From NCBI GenBank assembly GCA_013816485.1, contig JACDEI010000015.1:1-41699 (forward strand): 41,699 nt of DNA, in the 5' to 3' direction. Under the pieces are notes generated by a model that did no database searches, was not told where the DNA came from, and saw nothing but the letters and a program-made list of their open reading frames with translations. This document shows positions 33,200-41,699 of the stretch, one piece after another. A program made the position numbers and the translations under genes. The first letter of the stretch is position 1, and every line of letters starts with the position of its first letter. This DNA comes from Planctomycetota bacterium. Its GTDB lineage: Bacteria > Planctomycetota > UBA11346.

Positions 33200-35205
33200 A
33201 CGGAAATTGCCACTGTCCGGAGTCCGGGGTCTGGGGTCCGGGGTCCTGCGTGTCCGCAGACCTGACACGCGCCTGCAATCGGCTAGCGATCCCGTACCAC
33301 AAGACTCCGGACTCCGGACCCCGGACCCCGGACGCGTGGATCGCGTTGTTGGGCGTGCTCCTTGTCACACTTCTCTGTCCCGCGCTGATCGCCGGCGAAG
33401 ACAAGATCGATCCCTACTCCTTCGACCGCAGCATCAACCCGCTGCTGTCGAAGTTCTGCTACGGCTGCCACAATGCGGAGAAGATGAAGGGCGATATCGA
33501 CCTCAAGAAGGACGAGAATCTCCGTCTGATCGCCGACAACCGCAAGGTCTGGACCACGGCGATGCAGGCGCTGCGCGATGGCGAGATGCCGCCGAAGAAG
33601 TCCAAGCAGCCGTCGGACGACGAGCGCAAACGCCTCATCACCTTCATCGAGCGCACGCTCGGCAGTGTCGATTGCGCCACCGTAAAGGACCCAGGTCGTC
33701 CGGCAGTGCGCCGCCTCAACCGCGTGGAGTACGATAACTCCATCCGTGATCTCTTCGGCCTCGACTTGTCTCCTGGCGAGACCTTTTCTCCCGACGGGTC
33801 GAGCTACGGCTTCGACACCATCGCCGATGCGCTCAGCATCGCTCCGGTACAGGTCGAGCAGTACTACGATGCGGCCGGCAAGGTCCTTGACGCGGTGTTC
33901 AATGACCGCAAGGCCATGGCCGCGGTGTTCATCAAGCAGACCGGCCCAGGGGTCGATGCGCGCATGGCGGCACGTGAGGTGATCGCCGCCTTTGCCGCAC
34001 GCGCCTACCGCAAGCCCGTTCCTGTTGATCACCTCGAACAACTGCTCGGCATCTATGATGCGGCCATCTCCGCCAAGCGTCCGTTCACTCTGAGCGTGCG
34101 CGCGGTGATGCACGCCGTGCTCATCTCGCCGCGCTTCCTCATCCGCATCGAAGAGCAGGACGCGAAGGCCACCGCTGCCTACCACGTCGCGTCCTATGAC
34201 ATGGCCTCGCGCCTGAGCTATTTCCTGTGGTCGTCGCCGCCGGATGCCGAACTGCTGAAGCTCGCGAGCGAGAACCGTCTTCAGGATGCGTCAGTGATCG
34301 AAGCGCAGGCCAGACGCATGCTCAAGGACCCGAAGAGCCGCGCTCTGGCGGAGAACTACACCGGCCAGTGGCTGCAACTCCGCAACCTCAGTGACCACCA
34401 ACCGGACGCCAAGACCTTCCCGCAGTTCACCCCGACGCTGCGCACCGCGATGCAGGAAGAGGCGTACCTCTTCATCAGCGAACTGATCCGCAACGATCGC
34501 CCGGTCATGGACCTGATCGACGCCAACTACACCTTCCTCAACGAGGAACTCGCCAAGCACTACGGCATCGATGGCGTGAAAGGCGAACGCATGCAGCGCG
34601 TCGCGCTCACCGATCGCCGCCGTGGTGGTGTCGTGACCATGGGCGCGGTGCTGACCATCACCGCTGATCCCGCGCGAACCAACATCCCGCGCCGCGGCAA
34701 TTATGTCATGGGCACGATCCTCGGTGTTCCACCACCGCCGCCGCCGCCTGACGTTCCGCAGCTCGCCGCAGCCAAGGCCGACACCAAAGGCAAGACCTTG
34801 CGCCAACTGCTGGAGCTGCACCGCAGCAATCCCGAGTGCGCGTCCTGTCATGCCAAGACCGATCCGCTTGGTTTCGGCCTGGAGAACTACGACGCCATCG
34901 GGCATTGGCGCGATCAGGAAGAAGGCCAGCCAATCGATGCCACGGGCATCCTGCCATCGGGTGAACGATTCAACGGCCCGCTGGAGATGAAGAAGATCCT
35001 GCTTGATCGTAAACAGGCCTTCGCCCGCGCACTCACCGAATCGATGCTGATCTATGCCTTAGGGCGTGGCCTCCAACGTGATGACGAATGCGTGGTGAAG
35101 GACGCCCTCGCCGCCCTGGAGAAGGACGGCTGGCGGATGTCATCACTGGTGACGACCATCGTGCGTAGCTATCCGTTCACTCATCGGCGCAACGCCGATT
35201 ATTGA
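33196..35205 (+). CDS. DUF1592/DUF1588/DUF1587-type c-heme protein
   Basis: A 669-aa secreted protein coupled to DUF1552 by ATGA. A cytochrome-c-like N-domain has Cys88-x-x-Cys91-His92 (KFCYGCHN). DUF1587/1595/1592/1588/1585-type segments follow: RRLNRVEYDNSIRDLFGLDL, FAARAYRKPV, DMASRLSYFLWSSPPDAELL, RRGGVVTMGAVLTITADP and Cys548-x-x-Cys551-His552 (CASCHAKTDPLGF). It ends with LLDRKQAFARALTESMLIYA. The family is typical of Planctomycetota and relatives and has no established function. Residues about 7-46 are encoded by a palindromic repeat placed ahead of the hydrophobic signal core (WIALLGVLLVTLLCPALIAG). Alternative TTG/GTG starts after the repeat (33346, 33349, 33355) would give a signal peptide without a basic N-terminus. 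Confidence 0.92.
   Translation: MNGNCHCPESGVWGPGSCVSADLTRACNRLAIPYHKTPDSGPRTPDAWIALLGVLLVTLLCPALIAGEDKIDPYSFDRSINPLLSKFCYGCHNAEKMKGDIDLKKDENLRLIADNRKVWTTAMQALRDGEMPPKKSKQPSDDERKRLITFIERTLGSVDCATVKDPGRPAVRRLNRVEYDNSIRDLFGLDLSPGETFSPDGSSYGFDTIADALSIAPVQVEQYYDAAGKVLDAVFNDRKAMAAVFIKQTGPGVDARMAAREVIAAFAARAYRKPVPVDHLEQLLGIYDAAISAKRPFTLSVRAVMHAVLISPRFLIRIEEQDAKATAAYHVASYDMASRLSYFLWSSPPDAELLKLASENRLQDASVIEAQARRMLKDPKSRALAENYTGQWLQLRNLSDHQPDAKTFPQFTPTLRTAMQEEAYLFISELIRNDRPVMDLIDANYTFLNEELAKHYGIDGVKGERMQRVALTDRRRGGVVTMGAVLTITADPARTNIPRRGNYVMGTILGVPPPPPPPDVPQLAAAKADTKGKTLRQLLELHRSNPECASCHAKTDPLGFGLENYDAIGHWRDQEEGQPIDATGILPSGERFNGPLEMKKILLDRKQAFARALTESMLIYALGRGLQRDDECVVKDALAALEKDGWRMSSLVTTIVRSYPFTHRRNADY
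33215..33333. repeat. inverted repeat, 31-bp arms of GTCCGGA units (copy 2), inside an ORF
   Basis: The arms at 33215-33245 and 33303-33333 pair over 31 bp with a few mismatches, and the loop is 57 nt. Units and arm length match the repeat at 4277-4360; the loops do not. It starts 16 bp after the DUF1552 stop and lies within the frame of the DUF1592 gene, which stays open through all 119 bp. Confidence 0.92.
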
Positions 35206-35868
35206 TCACGCCTTCGGCGTCTTCCCCAACACCACATCGAACTGCGCCGCGAGTTCGCCTTGGTCGCCCTTGGGGGTGAAGTCGATCACGAGCGCTTTAC
35301 GCATCGCCTGGTCGCGGATCGAGCGCAGGATCCCATCGCGTTCGTTGCCGGGATCGCCGGCGACGTAGCACTGGGTGGTCAGCAGGTCGCTTTCGCCGTG
35401 TTTTATTTTCACGTGGATGTGCGGCGCACGCCCTGGATAGGCCACCGGACGGATGGTGCGGAAACGGTAGGCACCGTCATCACCGACTCGGAAGCGGCCG
35501 AAGCCTTGGAAGCCGGCATCCAGTTTGGCGCGGTCGCCACCGCCGGTGTGCAGGTACACGCCGTTGGCGTCGCACTGCCAGATCTCGATCACCGCGCCGA
35601 TCACGGACTTGCCGTTGGGACCGATGATGCGTCCGTGCAGGTGCGCGATGACGCCCTTGGACGGATCCATACGTCCCTGCACCAGCACCAGATCATTGTC
35701 CTGATCGAGCGGCAGCTTATCGGGATAGAACGGGCCTTCGCCCTGCGCTGGCGTCGGTACCAGGTCCGCCGCGCGGACGCCGCCGGCCGTGCAGGCTGCG
35801 AGGCCGAGCGCACCGAGGGCGACGAAGCCACGCCGGGTGAGGGGACGGGAAGCGTGGGGGCTAGACAT
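35206..35868 (-). CDS. secreted intradiol ring-cleavage dioxygenase family protein
   Basis: A 220-aa protein starting at the ATG at 35868, which follows AGAGG. It has a twin-arginine signal (TRRGFVALGALGLAACTAGG), with LAAC as a possible lipobox. The dioxygenase beta-sandwich shows GEGPFYPD, HLHGRIIGPNGKSVIGAVIE, IWQCDANGVYLHTG, FRTIRPVAYPGRAPHIHVKI. The four non-heme Fe(III) ligands are present as Tyr105, Tyr144, His150 and His152. Cytoplasmic relatives open catechol or protocatechuate rings. Exported single-domain versions are common in environmental bacteria and their substrate is unclear. Its stop codon abuts that of the convergent DUF1592 gene with no space between. Confidence 0.9.
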   Translation of the reverse strand: MSSPHASRPLTRRGFVALGALGLAACTAGGVRAADLVPTPAQGEGPFYPDKLPLDQDNDLVLVQGRMDPSKGVIAHLHGRIIGPNGKSVIGAVIEIWQCDANGVYLHTGGGDRAKLDAGFQGFGRFRVGDDGAYRFRTIRPVAYPGRAPHIHVKIKHGESDLLTTQCYVAGDPGNERDGILRSIRDQAMRKALVIDFTPKGDQGELAAQFDVVLGKTPKA

Positions 35869-35968
35869 GGGAACCTCTGCTGAACCCAGCATGGCTGTGA
35901 TCGGGCACGCCGGCACGACCGAGCACGTCAGGTGGACGTCAGTGCGTGATCAGCGCCGTGACGACGCG

Positions 35969-37255
35969 CTACTTCAGCGTCGTCGCCACGCCCACGGCCC
36001 GCGCCAAGCCGACGCGGGCACGCACCAGCACGGTCTGCGCCGTGACCACGCGTTCGCGTGCGATGCTCAAGCTGCGCTGAGCCTCGACCAGTTCGAGATT
36101 ACCGGCGACCCCAGCTTCGAAGCGCTGGCGTGCCTCGCTCAATTCCTGTTCCGCCAAGCGGCGCTCCTCCAGCGCCGAACGCAGACCGGCGGCACCGGTT
36201 TCCATGGCCACCACCGCATTGCGGACCTCGGCGGTGATGCGGTGCCGCAGGTCATCACGCAGCACCCGTTGCTGCTCGACACGGTAGCGTGCGGCTTCCT
36301 CATCGTAGCGGCTGCGATCCAGCAGCGGGATGCGCAACTCCACGCCGACCCGCCAAATGGTGTCGGTGTCGTCAACCTCGGGACCGCTGCGACCACCGTC
36401 AGCGAAGGCATCGAGCGTCGGCAACCGGGCACCCCGGGCGGCACGCAAATCCGCCTGGATCGCCGCCAAGGTCTCGCTGGAAACCCGCAGTTCGGGGCGG
36501 GTCTGCTGGGCGGAGGCGACCGCGTCGGCCACGTCCGATGGCGCGGCGGAGGTTGCGAGTTCGCCGGCGAGCTTGTCTCCCGGAACGAACACGGTCGCCG
36601 GATCCAGGCGCAGCGCCCGTCCCAGGGTGATGCTGCCCGAGCGCACCTGGCCTTCCGCGACGGTGAGCGCGGTCTGGGCGGCGGCGACGCGGCTCTCCGA
36701 GCGGGTGACGGCGATACCTTCACTCGCACCGGCCTCGACCTGTTTGCGTGCGAGCGTCAGCAGTTCCTTGGCCAACGTCAGATCCTCGCGACGGACGTTC
36801 ACCAGGGCTTCGGCAGTGACTAGCTCGGCATAGGCGAAGCCGGCGGTGACCGCAGCATCTTCCAGGCTAAGTGCGGTGCTGGCTTCGGCGGCCGCCAACC
36901 GCCGGCCGGCGGCTTGCGTGCGATGCCAGGTTTCGAGATCGAGCAGCGCCTGTCCGATGCGCAGGCGCGCATCAACGGTGTTCGCTGGCGACAAGATGGT
37001 GCCATCACCATCGATCTGCTGGTACTGGCGTTGCCGGACCCAGCCCGCCACCGCATCGATCTGGGGCCGCAGACCGCTGCGTTCCGCTCCATGACCGGCC
37101 CGGGCGATGGCGGCATCGAGCCGGGCGAGTTCGACGGGCGCGACCGACGCCGACAAGCTGATGGCCTCCGCCAATGTCAGCGTGCGGGGAGGGCTTTCCT
37201 GGGCAGCAAGCGGCAGCGCGGCGAACGCCGCCAGGACGAGGGACAGCAGGCGCAT
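35969..37255 (-). CDS. TolC-family outer-membrane efflux channel
   Basis: A 428-aa outer-membrane factor with a signal peptide (MRLLSLVLAAFAALPLAAQE) starting at the ATG at 37255. The two-fold OEP repeat is visible. The first half has TLAEAISLSASVAPVELARL and a long helix, RLRIGQALLDLETWHRTQAA. The second half has ADAVASAQQTRPELRVSSET, WRVGVELRIPLLDRSRYDEE and a final helix with RFEAGVAGNLELVEAQRSLS. It forms the exit duct of a tripartite pump. The start lies 1 bp after the stop of the RND gene, so adaptor, pump and channel form one operon in this order. Confidence 0.93.
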   Translation of the reverse strand: MRLLSLVLAAFAALPLAAQESPPRTLTLAEAISLSASVAPVELARLDAAIARAGHGAERSGLRPQIDAVAGWVRQRQYQQIDGDGTILSPANTVDARLRIGQALLDLETWHRTQAAGRRLAAAEASTALSLEDAAVTAGFAYAELVTAEALVNVRREDLTLAKELLTLARKQVEAGASEGIAVTRSESRVAAAQTALTVAEGQVRSGSITLGRALRLDPATVFVPGDKLAGELATSAAPSDVADAVASAQQTRPELRVSSETLAAIQADLRAARGARLPTLDAFADGGRSGPEVDDTDTIWRVGVELRIPLLDRSRYDEEAARYRVEQQRVLRDDLRHRITAEVRNAVVAMETGAAGLRSALEERRLAEQELSEARQRFEAGVAGNLELVEAQRSLSIARERVVTAQTVLVRARVGLARAVGVATTLK

Positions 37256-37256
37256 G

Positions 37257-40200
37257 TCAGTGGGTCTCCACGGGAACGGGGGTCGGCTCGGCGACGGCGG
37301 CATGACCGGCCGGTGGCGTCACCGTGGCGGGATGCAGATCGTCGCCGGTGTGTTTCAGTTTTCCGCCGATGAGCGTGCGCAGCACGACATAGAACACCGG
37401 CGTCAGCAGCAGGCCGAACACGGTCACGCCGATCATACCGGCGAACACCGCGATGCCGGTGGCGTGGCGCATCTCGGCGCCGGCGCCGGTGGCGGCCACC
37501 AACGGCCACACGCCCATGATGAAGGCGAGCGAGGTCATCAGGATCGGACGCAGACGCAGGCGGCAGGCTTCGAGCGCGGCCTCCATCGGCGAGAGCTTCT
37601 GGTAGATCTCCGCCTCCTTGGCGAACTCCACAATCAAGATGGCGTTTTTACACGCTAACCCCACTAGCACGATCAACCCGATCTGGGTCATGATGTTGTT
37701 GTCGCCACCGGTCAGCCACACGCCGACCAGCGCAGAGAGCAAGCACATCGGCACGATCAGCACGATGGCGATGGGCAGCACCCAGCTCTCGTAGAACGCC
37801 GCCAGCACCAGCACCACCAGCAGCACGCACAACGGGAAGATGTACATCGCGGTGTCGCCGGCGAGAATCTGCTGGTAGATCAGGTCGGTGAATTCGTAGC
37901 CGATCCCTTGCGGCAACATTTGGGCGAGGAGGCCTTCCATCACCTGCTTTGCCTGATCTTGCGACACCCCTTCGGCCTGTGCCGCGTTGATGTCGATCGA
38001 GGGGAAGGTGTTGTACTGCGTGACCTTGTCCGGACCGGCGGTTTCGTGTAACGTGATGAACGACGACATCGGTACCATGCGGCCATCATCGGTGCGCAAC
38101 TTGATGCGGTCGTAGTCTGCCATACCCAGACGCTGCGACGCATCGGCCTGGATGTTGACCTGCCAGGTGCGACCGAACTTGTTGAAGTCGTTGACGTACA
38201 CCGAGCCGAAGTAGCCCTGGAGCGCGTCGCTGAGATCCGACATCTGCAAGCCGGCGGCCAAGACCTTTTCGCGATCGATGTCGATGTGTACCTGCGGCAC
38301 CGCCATGGTCGAATAGGTGATGGTGCCCGTCGGATCGAAGATTGGCCGACCATCCGGAGTCTTGGCCTGCGACGCGGCACCGATCACCTGCATCGCGATT
38401 TCATGCAGCTTGGGCAGGCCGACGTTACCGCGATCTTGCAGGTAGAGCTTGAACCCCTTGCTGTTGCCCAGACCCAGGATGGGCGGTGGTTGCAAGGCGA
38501 AGGCGAAACCGTCCTTGATGGTACTGAACTGTCCGAACAACGCGCCAGCCACCGCCTTACCGGTCATCTCCGGCGCGGTGCGAACGGCATAGGGTTTCAG
38601 GCGAACAAAGATGATGCCGAAGTTCGGCGCATTGACGAATCCGGCCGGCGACAGACCAGGGAACGCCACCGCACCGTCCACCGCCGGATGCGCCAGCGCC
38701 ATGTCACCCATTTCACGGATGACTTTTTCCGTGCGGTCGAGCGACGCGCCCTCTGGCAGTTTGGCGATACAGATCAGGTAGCTCTTGTCCTGGTCGGGCA
38801 CAAATGCGCCGGGAATGGCCTGGAATCCGAACCACGTCATGCCGAGTAGGCCGCCATACAGGATCAGCGTCACCGCGCTGAAACGCACGATGCGGCGGGT
38901 GGCACCGACATAGGCACGTGACGACCAGGCGAACGCGCGGTTGAAGCGGCTGAAGAACCATCCCATCAGCAGTCCACCGGGCTGATGACCAGCACGATGT
39001 GGTTTCAGCAGCAGGGCGGATAGCGCCGGGCTGAGCGTCAGCGAATTGAACGCTGAGATCGCCGTTGAAATCGCGATGGTGAGCGCGAACTGCTGATAGA
39101 ACTGTCCGGTCAGGCCGCTGATGAACGCCGTGGGAACGAACACCGCAAACAGCACCAGTGCGGTCGCCAGGATCGGCCCACTGACTTCGCGCATCGCTTG
39201 TTTGGTCGCTGCACGCGGTGCCAGACCATTGGCGATGTTGCGTTCGACGTTTTCAACCACCACGATCGCATCGTCGACCACAATGCCGATCGACAGCACC
39301 AGACCAAAAAGCGACAAGGTGTTGATCGAAAAGCCCATCGCCTGCATCACCGCAAAGGTGCCGATCAGCGACACCGGGACGGCCAGCAACGGGATGATTG
39401 AGGCCCGCCAGGTCTGGAGGAACACCAGCACCACCAGCACCACCAGCACGATCGCTTCGCAGAGTGTCCACACCACCGCCTTGATCGAGGCGCGCACGAA
39501 CATGGTGGTGTCGTAGACGATCGAATGTTCGATGCCGACGGGGAATTGTTTCTTGAGGTCGGCCATCACCTCGCGCACCGCCAGCGAGGTTTCCAGCGCG
39601 TTGGAATCGGGTGCCTGGAAGATCGGAATGGCGGCCGCTGGTTTGTTGTTGAGCAGACTGCGCAGGGTGTATTCGGCCGCGCCCAGTTCGACCCGGCCGA
39701 TGTCACCGAGGCGTAGCAGTTGGCCCTGCTCGCCACGTCGGATGATGACCTTGGCGAACTCGTCCGGATCGCTCAGACGGCCCTGCGTGGTGACGGTCAA
39801 TTCGAAACTGGTTTTGCGGTCGACCGGCTGTTGCGCCAGCGTACCGGCGGCGATCTGTACGTTTTGTTCACGGATCGCTTGCGCGACATCCGCTGGAGTC
39901 AAACCACGCGCGGCCATGCGTTCGGGATCCAACCACACGCGCATGCTGTATTCACCCGCGCCAAAGATGCGGGCATCGCCGACCCCAGGCACACTCGCCA
40001 GACGATCGCGTACGTAGAGCCGGCCATAGTTCGACAGCGTCAGCATGTCGACCGAGTCGTCGGGTGAGGTCAGGTGCACCACCATCAGCAAGTTGGAGCC
40101 GACCTTGAGCGCGGTGACACCCAGGCGACGAACCTCTTCTGGAAGCCGTGGCGTGGCGCGTTGAATGCGGTTCTGCACATCGACCAGGATCTCATCCAGG

Positions 40201-40502
40201 TTGGTACCGATGCCGAAGGTCAGCGTCAGTGTCATCAACCCATCGATGTTGCTCTGCGACTGCATGTAGAGCATGCCGGACACACCGACCATCTGCTGTT
40301 CGAGCGGACTGGCGACCGTGGTGGCGACGGTTTCGGGATTCGCGCCGGGATAACGGGCGGTAATGGCGATGGTCGGCGGGATGACTTCGGGGTATTCGCT
40401 GATCGGCAGGCGGAATAGTGAGAGACCACCGATGAGCACCAGGATCACTGACATGACCGTCGCGAAGATCGGACGGTCGATGAAGTATTGCGGCAGTCTC
40501 AC
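37257..40502 (-). CDS. RND efflux transporter of the HAE1 (AcrB-like) family
   Basis: A 1081-aa inner-membrane proton antiporter that captures hydrophobic compounds from the periplasm or membrane. The N-terminus MRLPQYFIDRPIFATVMSVI leads into TM1, followed by two large periplasmic loops and 12 predicted TM helices. The TM4 motif IGIVVDDAIVVVENVERN (about 400-417) contains the paired Asp residues that relay protons in AcrB. GLTGQFYQQFALTIAISTAI is typical of TM5/6, and the C-terminal half has TQIGLIVLVGLACKNAILIV with the conserved Lys. Length and motifs match MexF/AcrB-type HAE1 pumps, so drug or solvent export is likely, with substrate unknown. Its ATG overlaps the adaptor stop as ATGA. Confidence 0.96.
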   Translation of the reverse strand: MRLPQYFIDRPIFATVMSVILVLIGGLSLFRLPISEYPEVIPPTIAITARYPGANPETVATTVASPLEQQMVGVSGMLYMQSQSNIDGLMTLTLTFGIGTNLDEILVDVQNRIQRATPRLPEEVRRLGVTALKVGSNLLMVVHLTSPDDSVDMLTLSNYGRLYVRDRLASVPGVGDARIFGAGEYSMRVWLDPERMAARGLTPADVAQAIREQNVQIAAGTLAQQPVDRKTSFELTVTTQGRLSDPDEFAKVIIRRGEQGQLLRLGDIGRVELGAAEYTLRSLLNNKPAAAIPIFQAPDSNALETSLAVREVMADLKKQFPVGIEHSIVYDTTMFVRASIKAVVWTLCEAIVLVVLVVLVFLQTWRASIIPLLAVPVSLIGTFAVMQAMGFSINTLSLFGLVLSIGIVVDDAIVVVENVERNIANGLAPRAATKQAMREVSGPILATALVLFAVFVPTAFISGLTGQFYQQFALTIAISTAISAFNSLTLSPALSALLLKPHRAGHQPGGLLMGWFFSRFNRAFAWSSRAYVGATRRIVRFSAVTLILYGGLLGMTWFGFQAIPGAFVPDQDKSYLICIAKLPEGASLDRTEKVIREMGDMALAHPAVDGAVAFPGLSPAGFVNAPNFGIIFVRLKPYAVRTAPEMTGKAVAGALFGQFSTIKDGFAFALQPPPILGLGNSKGFKLYLQDRGNVGLPKLHEIAMQVIGAASQAKTPDGRPIFDPTGTITYSTMAVPQVHIDIDREKVLAAGLQMSDLSDALQGYFGSVYVNDFNKFGRTWQVNIQADASQRLGMADYDRIKLRTDDGRMVPMSSFITLHETAGPDKVTQYNTFPSIDINAAQAEGVSQDQAKQVMEGLLAQMLPQGIGYEFTDLIYQQILAGDTAMYIFPLCVLLVVLVLAAFYESWVLPIAIVLIVPMCLLSALVGVWLTGGDNNIMTQIGLIVLVGLACKNAILIVEFAKEAEIYQKLSPMEAALEACRLRLRPILMTSLAFIMGVWPLVAATGAGAEMRHATGIAVFAGMIGVTVFGLLLTPVFYVVLRTLIGGKLKHTGDDLHPATVTPPAGHAAVAEPTPVPVETH

Positions 40503-41699
40503 GGCTTGGCGCCTTCCTGCGTTGCGGTGGTGGCAGTGGTGGCAGGCGCCTCGGGTTTGGCCGCCGGCGCGCTGCCGGGACCCTGCTGCGCGGCATCGAC
40601 GGCCGGCGAGGCCATCTCCAACGTTTCCATCGATGCCGTCACCGGGGTGATGGACATGCCTGGGTAGAACACCTTGGCCAGCCCGACCACCACGATGCGG
40701 TCCTGCACTGAAAGCCCGTCCTCGACGATGCGCAGGTCACCGACCACGGCGCCCAGACGCACCGGACGGAACACAGTTTCGCCGGAGTCCTTGACCCCGA
40801 GCACGTAGCGGGTGTTGAGCTGGCTGAGCACCGCGCGCTCATGCACCAGAATCACCGGTTTCGCGGCACCGGTTTCCAGACGCACGCGGGCGAAGGCGCC
40901 TGGGGTCAGCGAACGATCGGGATTCGCCAGCTTGGCGCGCAGGCGGATCGCGCCGCTGGTGTCATCGATGCGGTTGTCGACGAACACCACCTGGCCCTGG
41001 TGTGGATGGCCCTGCTCGCCCATCAGCCCGACCGCCACCGGCACCACGGAGCCGCCATTGGCACCGGCGCGCAGACGTGGACCGACCTGCTGCCAGGTCC
41101 CTTCATCAACATCGAAGGAGACATAGATCGGATCGATGCTCACCAGCGTGGTGATGTGGGTCGGCTGAACCGGCCCGCCACCCTGGACCTGATTGCCGAC
41201 GGTGGCGTTGATGCGACCGATGCGACCGGCGATCGGTGCGGTGATACGGGCGTAACTCAGATCCAATTCTGCGGTGACGAGTGCGGCCTTGGCAGCGGCG
41301 AGTGCGGCGTCGCTGATCTGCACCGCGGCCTGCTGGTCATCGAACTGCTGACGCGAGATCACCTGGCCGTCGACCAGGCGTTTGCTGCGCTCGAATTGCA
41401 GCTTGGCCAGGGTCAGTTGCGATTCGGCGCGCGCGACCTCGGCCTTGGCACGGGCGAGCGCGGCGACGAACGGCCGGTTGTCGATATCGAGGATCGGATC
41501 GCCGACCTTGACCTCGGCACCGTCGGCGACGTGGACCTTCACCACCGGGCCGCTGACCTGCGGGCTGAGCGACACGGTCTCGACCGCTTCGATAGTGCCG
41601 GTCATTTCCTTAACCGGTGCCAATTCACGGCTGATCGGTGAGGCCACGCCCACCTGGGGTGGCGGTGGCATCGGGTGACCGTCGGCGCCTGCGTGCGGC
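40499..41699 (-). CDS. RND periplasmic adaptor (membrane fusion protein), 5' end outside the window
   Basis: The adaptor connects the RND pump and TolC channel. At least 390 residues are visible. An internal Met at 41671 (MPPPPQVGVASPISRELAPV) could be mistaken for the start. However, the frame stays open to the edge, and a Pro-rich segment like this usually follows a lipoprotein or signal peptide, so I treat the gene as truncated by the window. Order: first lipoyl half (GTIEAVETVSLSPQVSGPVV), an alpha-hairpin coiled coil (ARAKAEVARAESQLTLAKLQ to AKAALVTAELDLSY), second lipoyl half (ITAPIAGRIGRINATVGNQV), beta-barrel and membrane-proximal domain (RAVLSQLNTRYVLGVK). The C-terminus is Ala/Pro/Thr-rich. 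Confidence 0.94.
   Translation of the reverse strand, partial: PHAGADGHPMPPPPQVGVASPISRELAPVKEMTGTIEAVETVSLSPQVSGPVVKVHVADGAEVKVGDPILDIDNRPFVAALARAKAEVARAESQLTLAKLQFERSKRLVDGQVISRQQFDDQQAAVQISDAALAAAKAALVTAELDLSYARITAPIAGRIGRINATVGNQVQGGGPVQPTHITTLVSIDPIYVSFDVDEGTWQQVGPRLRAGANGGSVVPVAVGLMGEQGHPHQGQVVFVDNRIDDTSGAIRLRAKLANPDRSLTPGAFARVRLETGAAKPVILVHERAVLSQLNTRYVLGVKDSGETVFRPVRLGAVVGDLRIVEDGLSVQDRIVVVGLAKVFYPGMSITPVTASMETLEMASPAVDAAQQGPGSAPAAKPEAPATTATTATQEGAKP

Overview
This window is GC-rich, densely coding bacterial chromosome. Several genes point to the Planctomycetes-Verrucomicrobia-Chlamydiae (PVC) superphylum, most likely Planctomycetota: two ECF sigma factor/FecR anti-sigma pairs joined by ATGA overlaps, a LamG-type extension on one FecR protein, a DUF1552 protein followed by a DUF1592-type c-heme protein, an HExxH protein resembling DUF1570, and many secreted proteins of unknown function. 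This placement rests on gene content alone. No rRNA or other taxonomic marker is present.

Layout. 1-1489: two MITE-like palindromic elements around a small orphan gene. 1490-6269: a secreted S41/PDZ protease, hemB and a gluzincin-like peptidase. 6282-11133: an ECF sigma/FecR-LamG pair, divergent from an 809-residue secreted protein with a duplicated C-terminal domain. 11441-14219: pnp and rpsO on the minus strand. 14411-17817: a membrane-anchored orphan, thiG and metF. 18207-21285: an exported beta-barrel-like protein and a Calx-beta protein with a C-terminal sorting-type tail, followed by a terminator and tRNA-Glu(CTC). 21745-24523: prmC, a coupled small membrane protein, a DUF3293 gene on the opposite strand and a prepilin peptidase. 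24863-29195: argB-argF-rph and murJ. 29269-35205: an ECF sigma/FecR pair whose FecR protein carries an alginate-lyase-like C-terminus, followed by DUF1552 and DUF1592 genes. 35206-41699: a secreted intradiol dioxygenase and an adaptor-RND-TolC efflux operon. The adaptor gene runs off the right edge.

The most unusual signal is not a protein. At least seven non-coding hairpins are present. In several, both arms are 31-32 bp although the arm sequences are unrelated, and many arms are built from 7-9 bp tandem units. Most begin 7-21 bp after a stop codon. Two copies sit inside larger elements of about 160 bp with 16-bp terminal repeats (ATACCAATCC...GGATTGGTAT). A third element has CTAGTGCT ends. 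Both terminal types are compatible with insertion at a TA dinucleotide. One hairpin lies inside the open reading frame of the DUF1592 gene and would be translated.

Housekeeping genes (hemB, pnp, rpsO, thiG, metF, prmC, argB, argF, rph, murJ) are identified with confidence from motifs. The secreted and regulatory genes are assigned to families, but their substrates cannot be read from the sequence.
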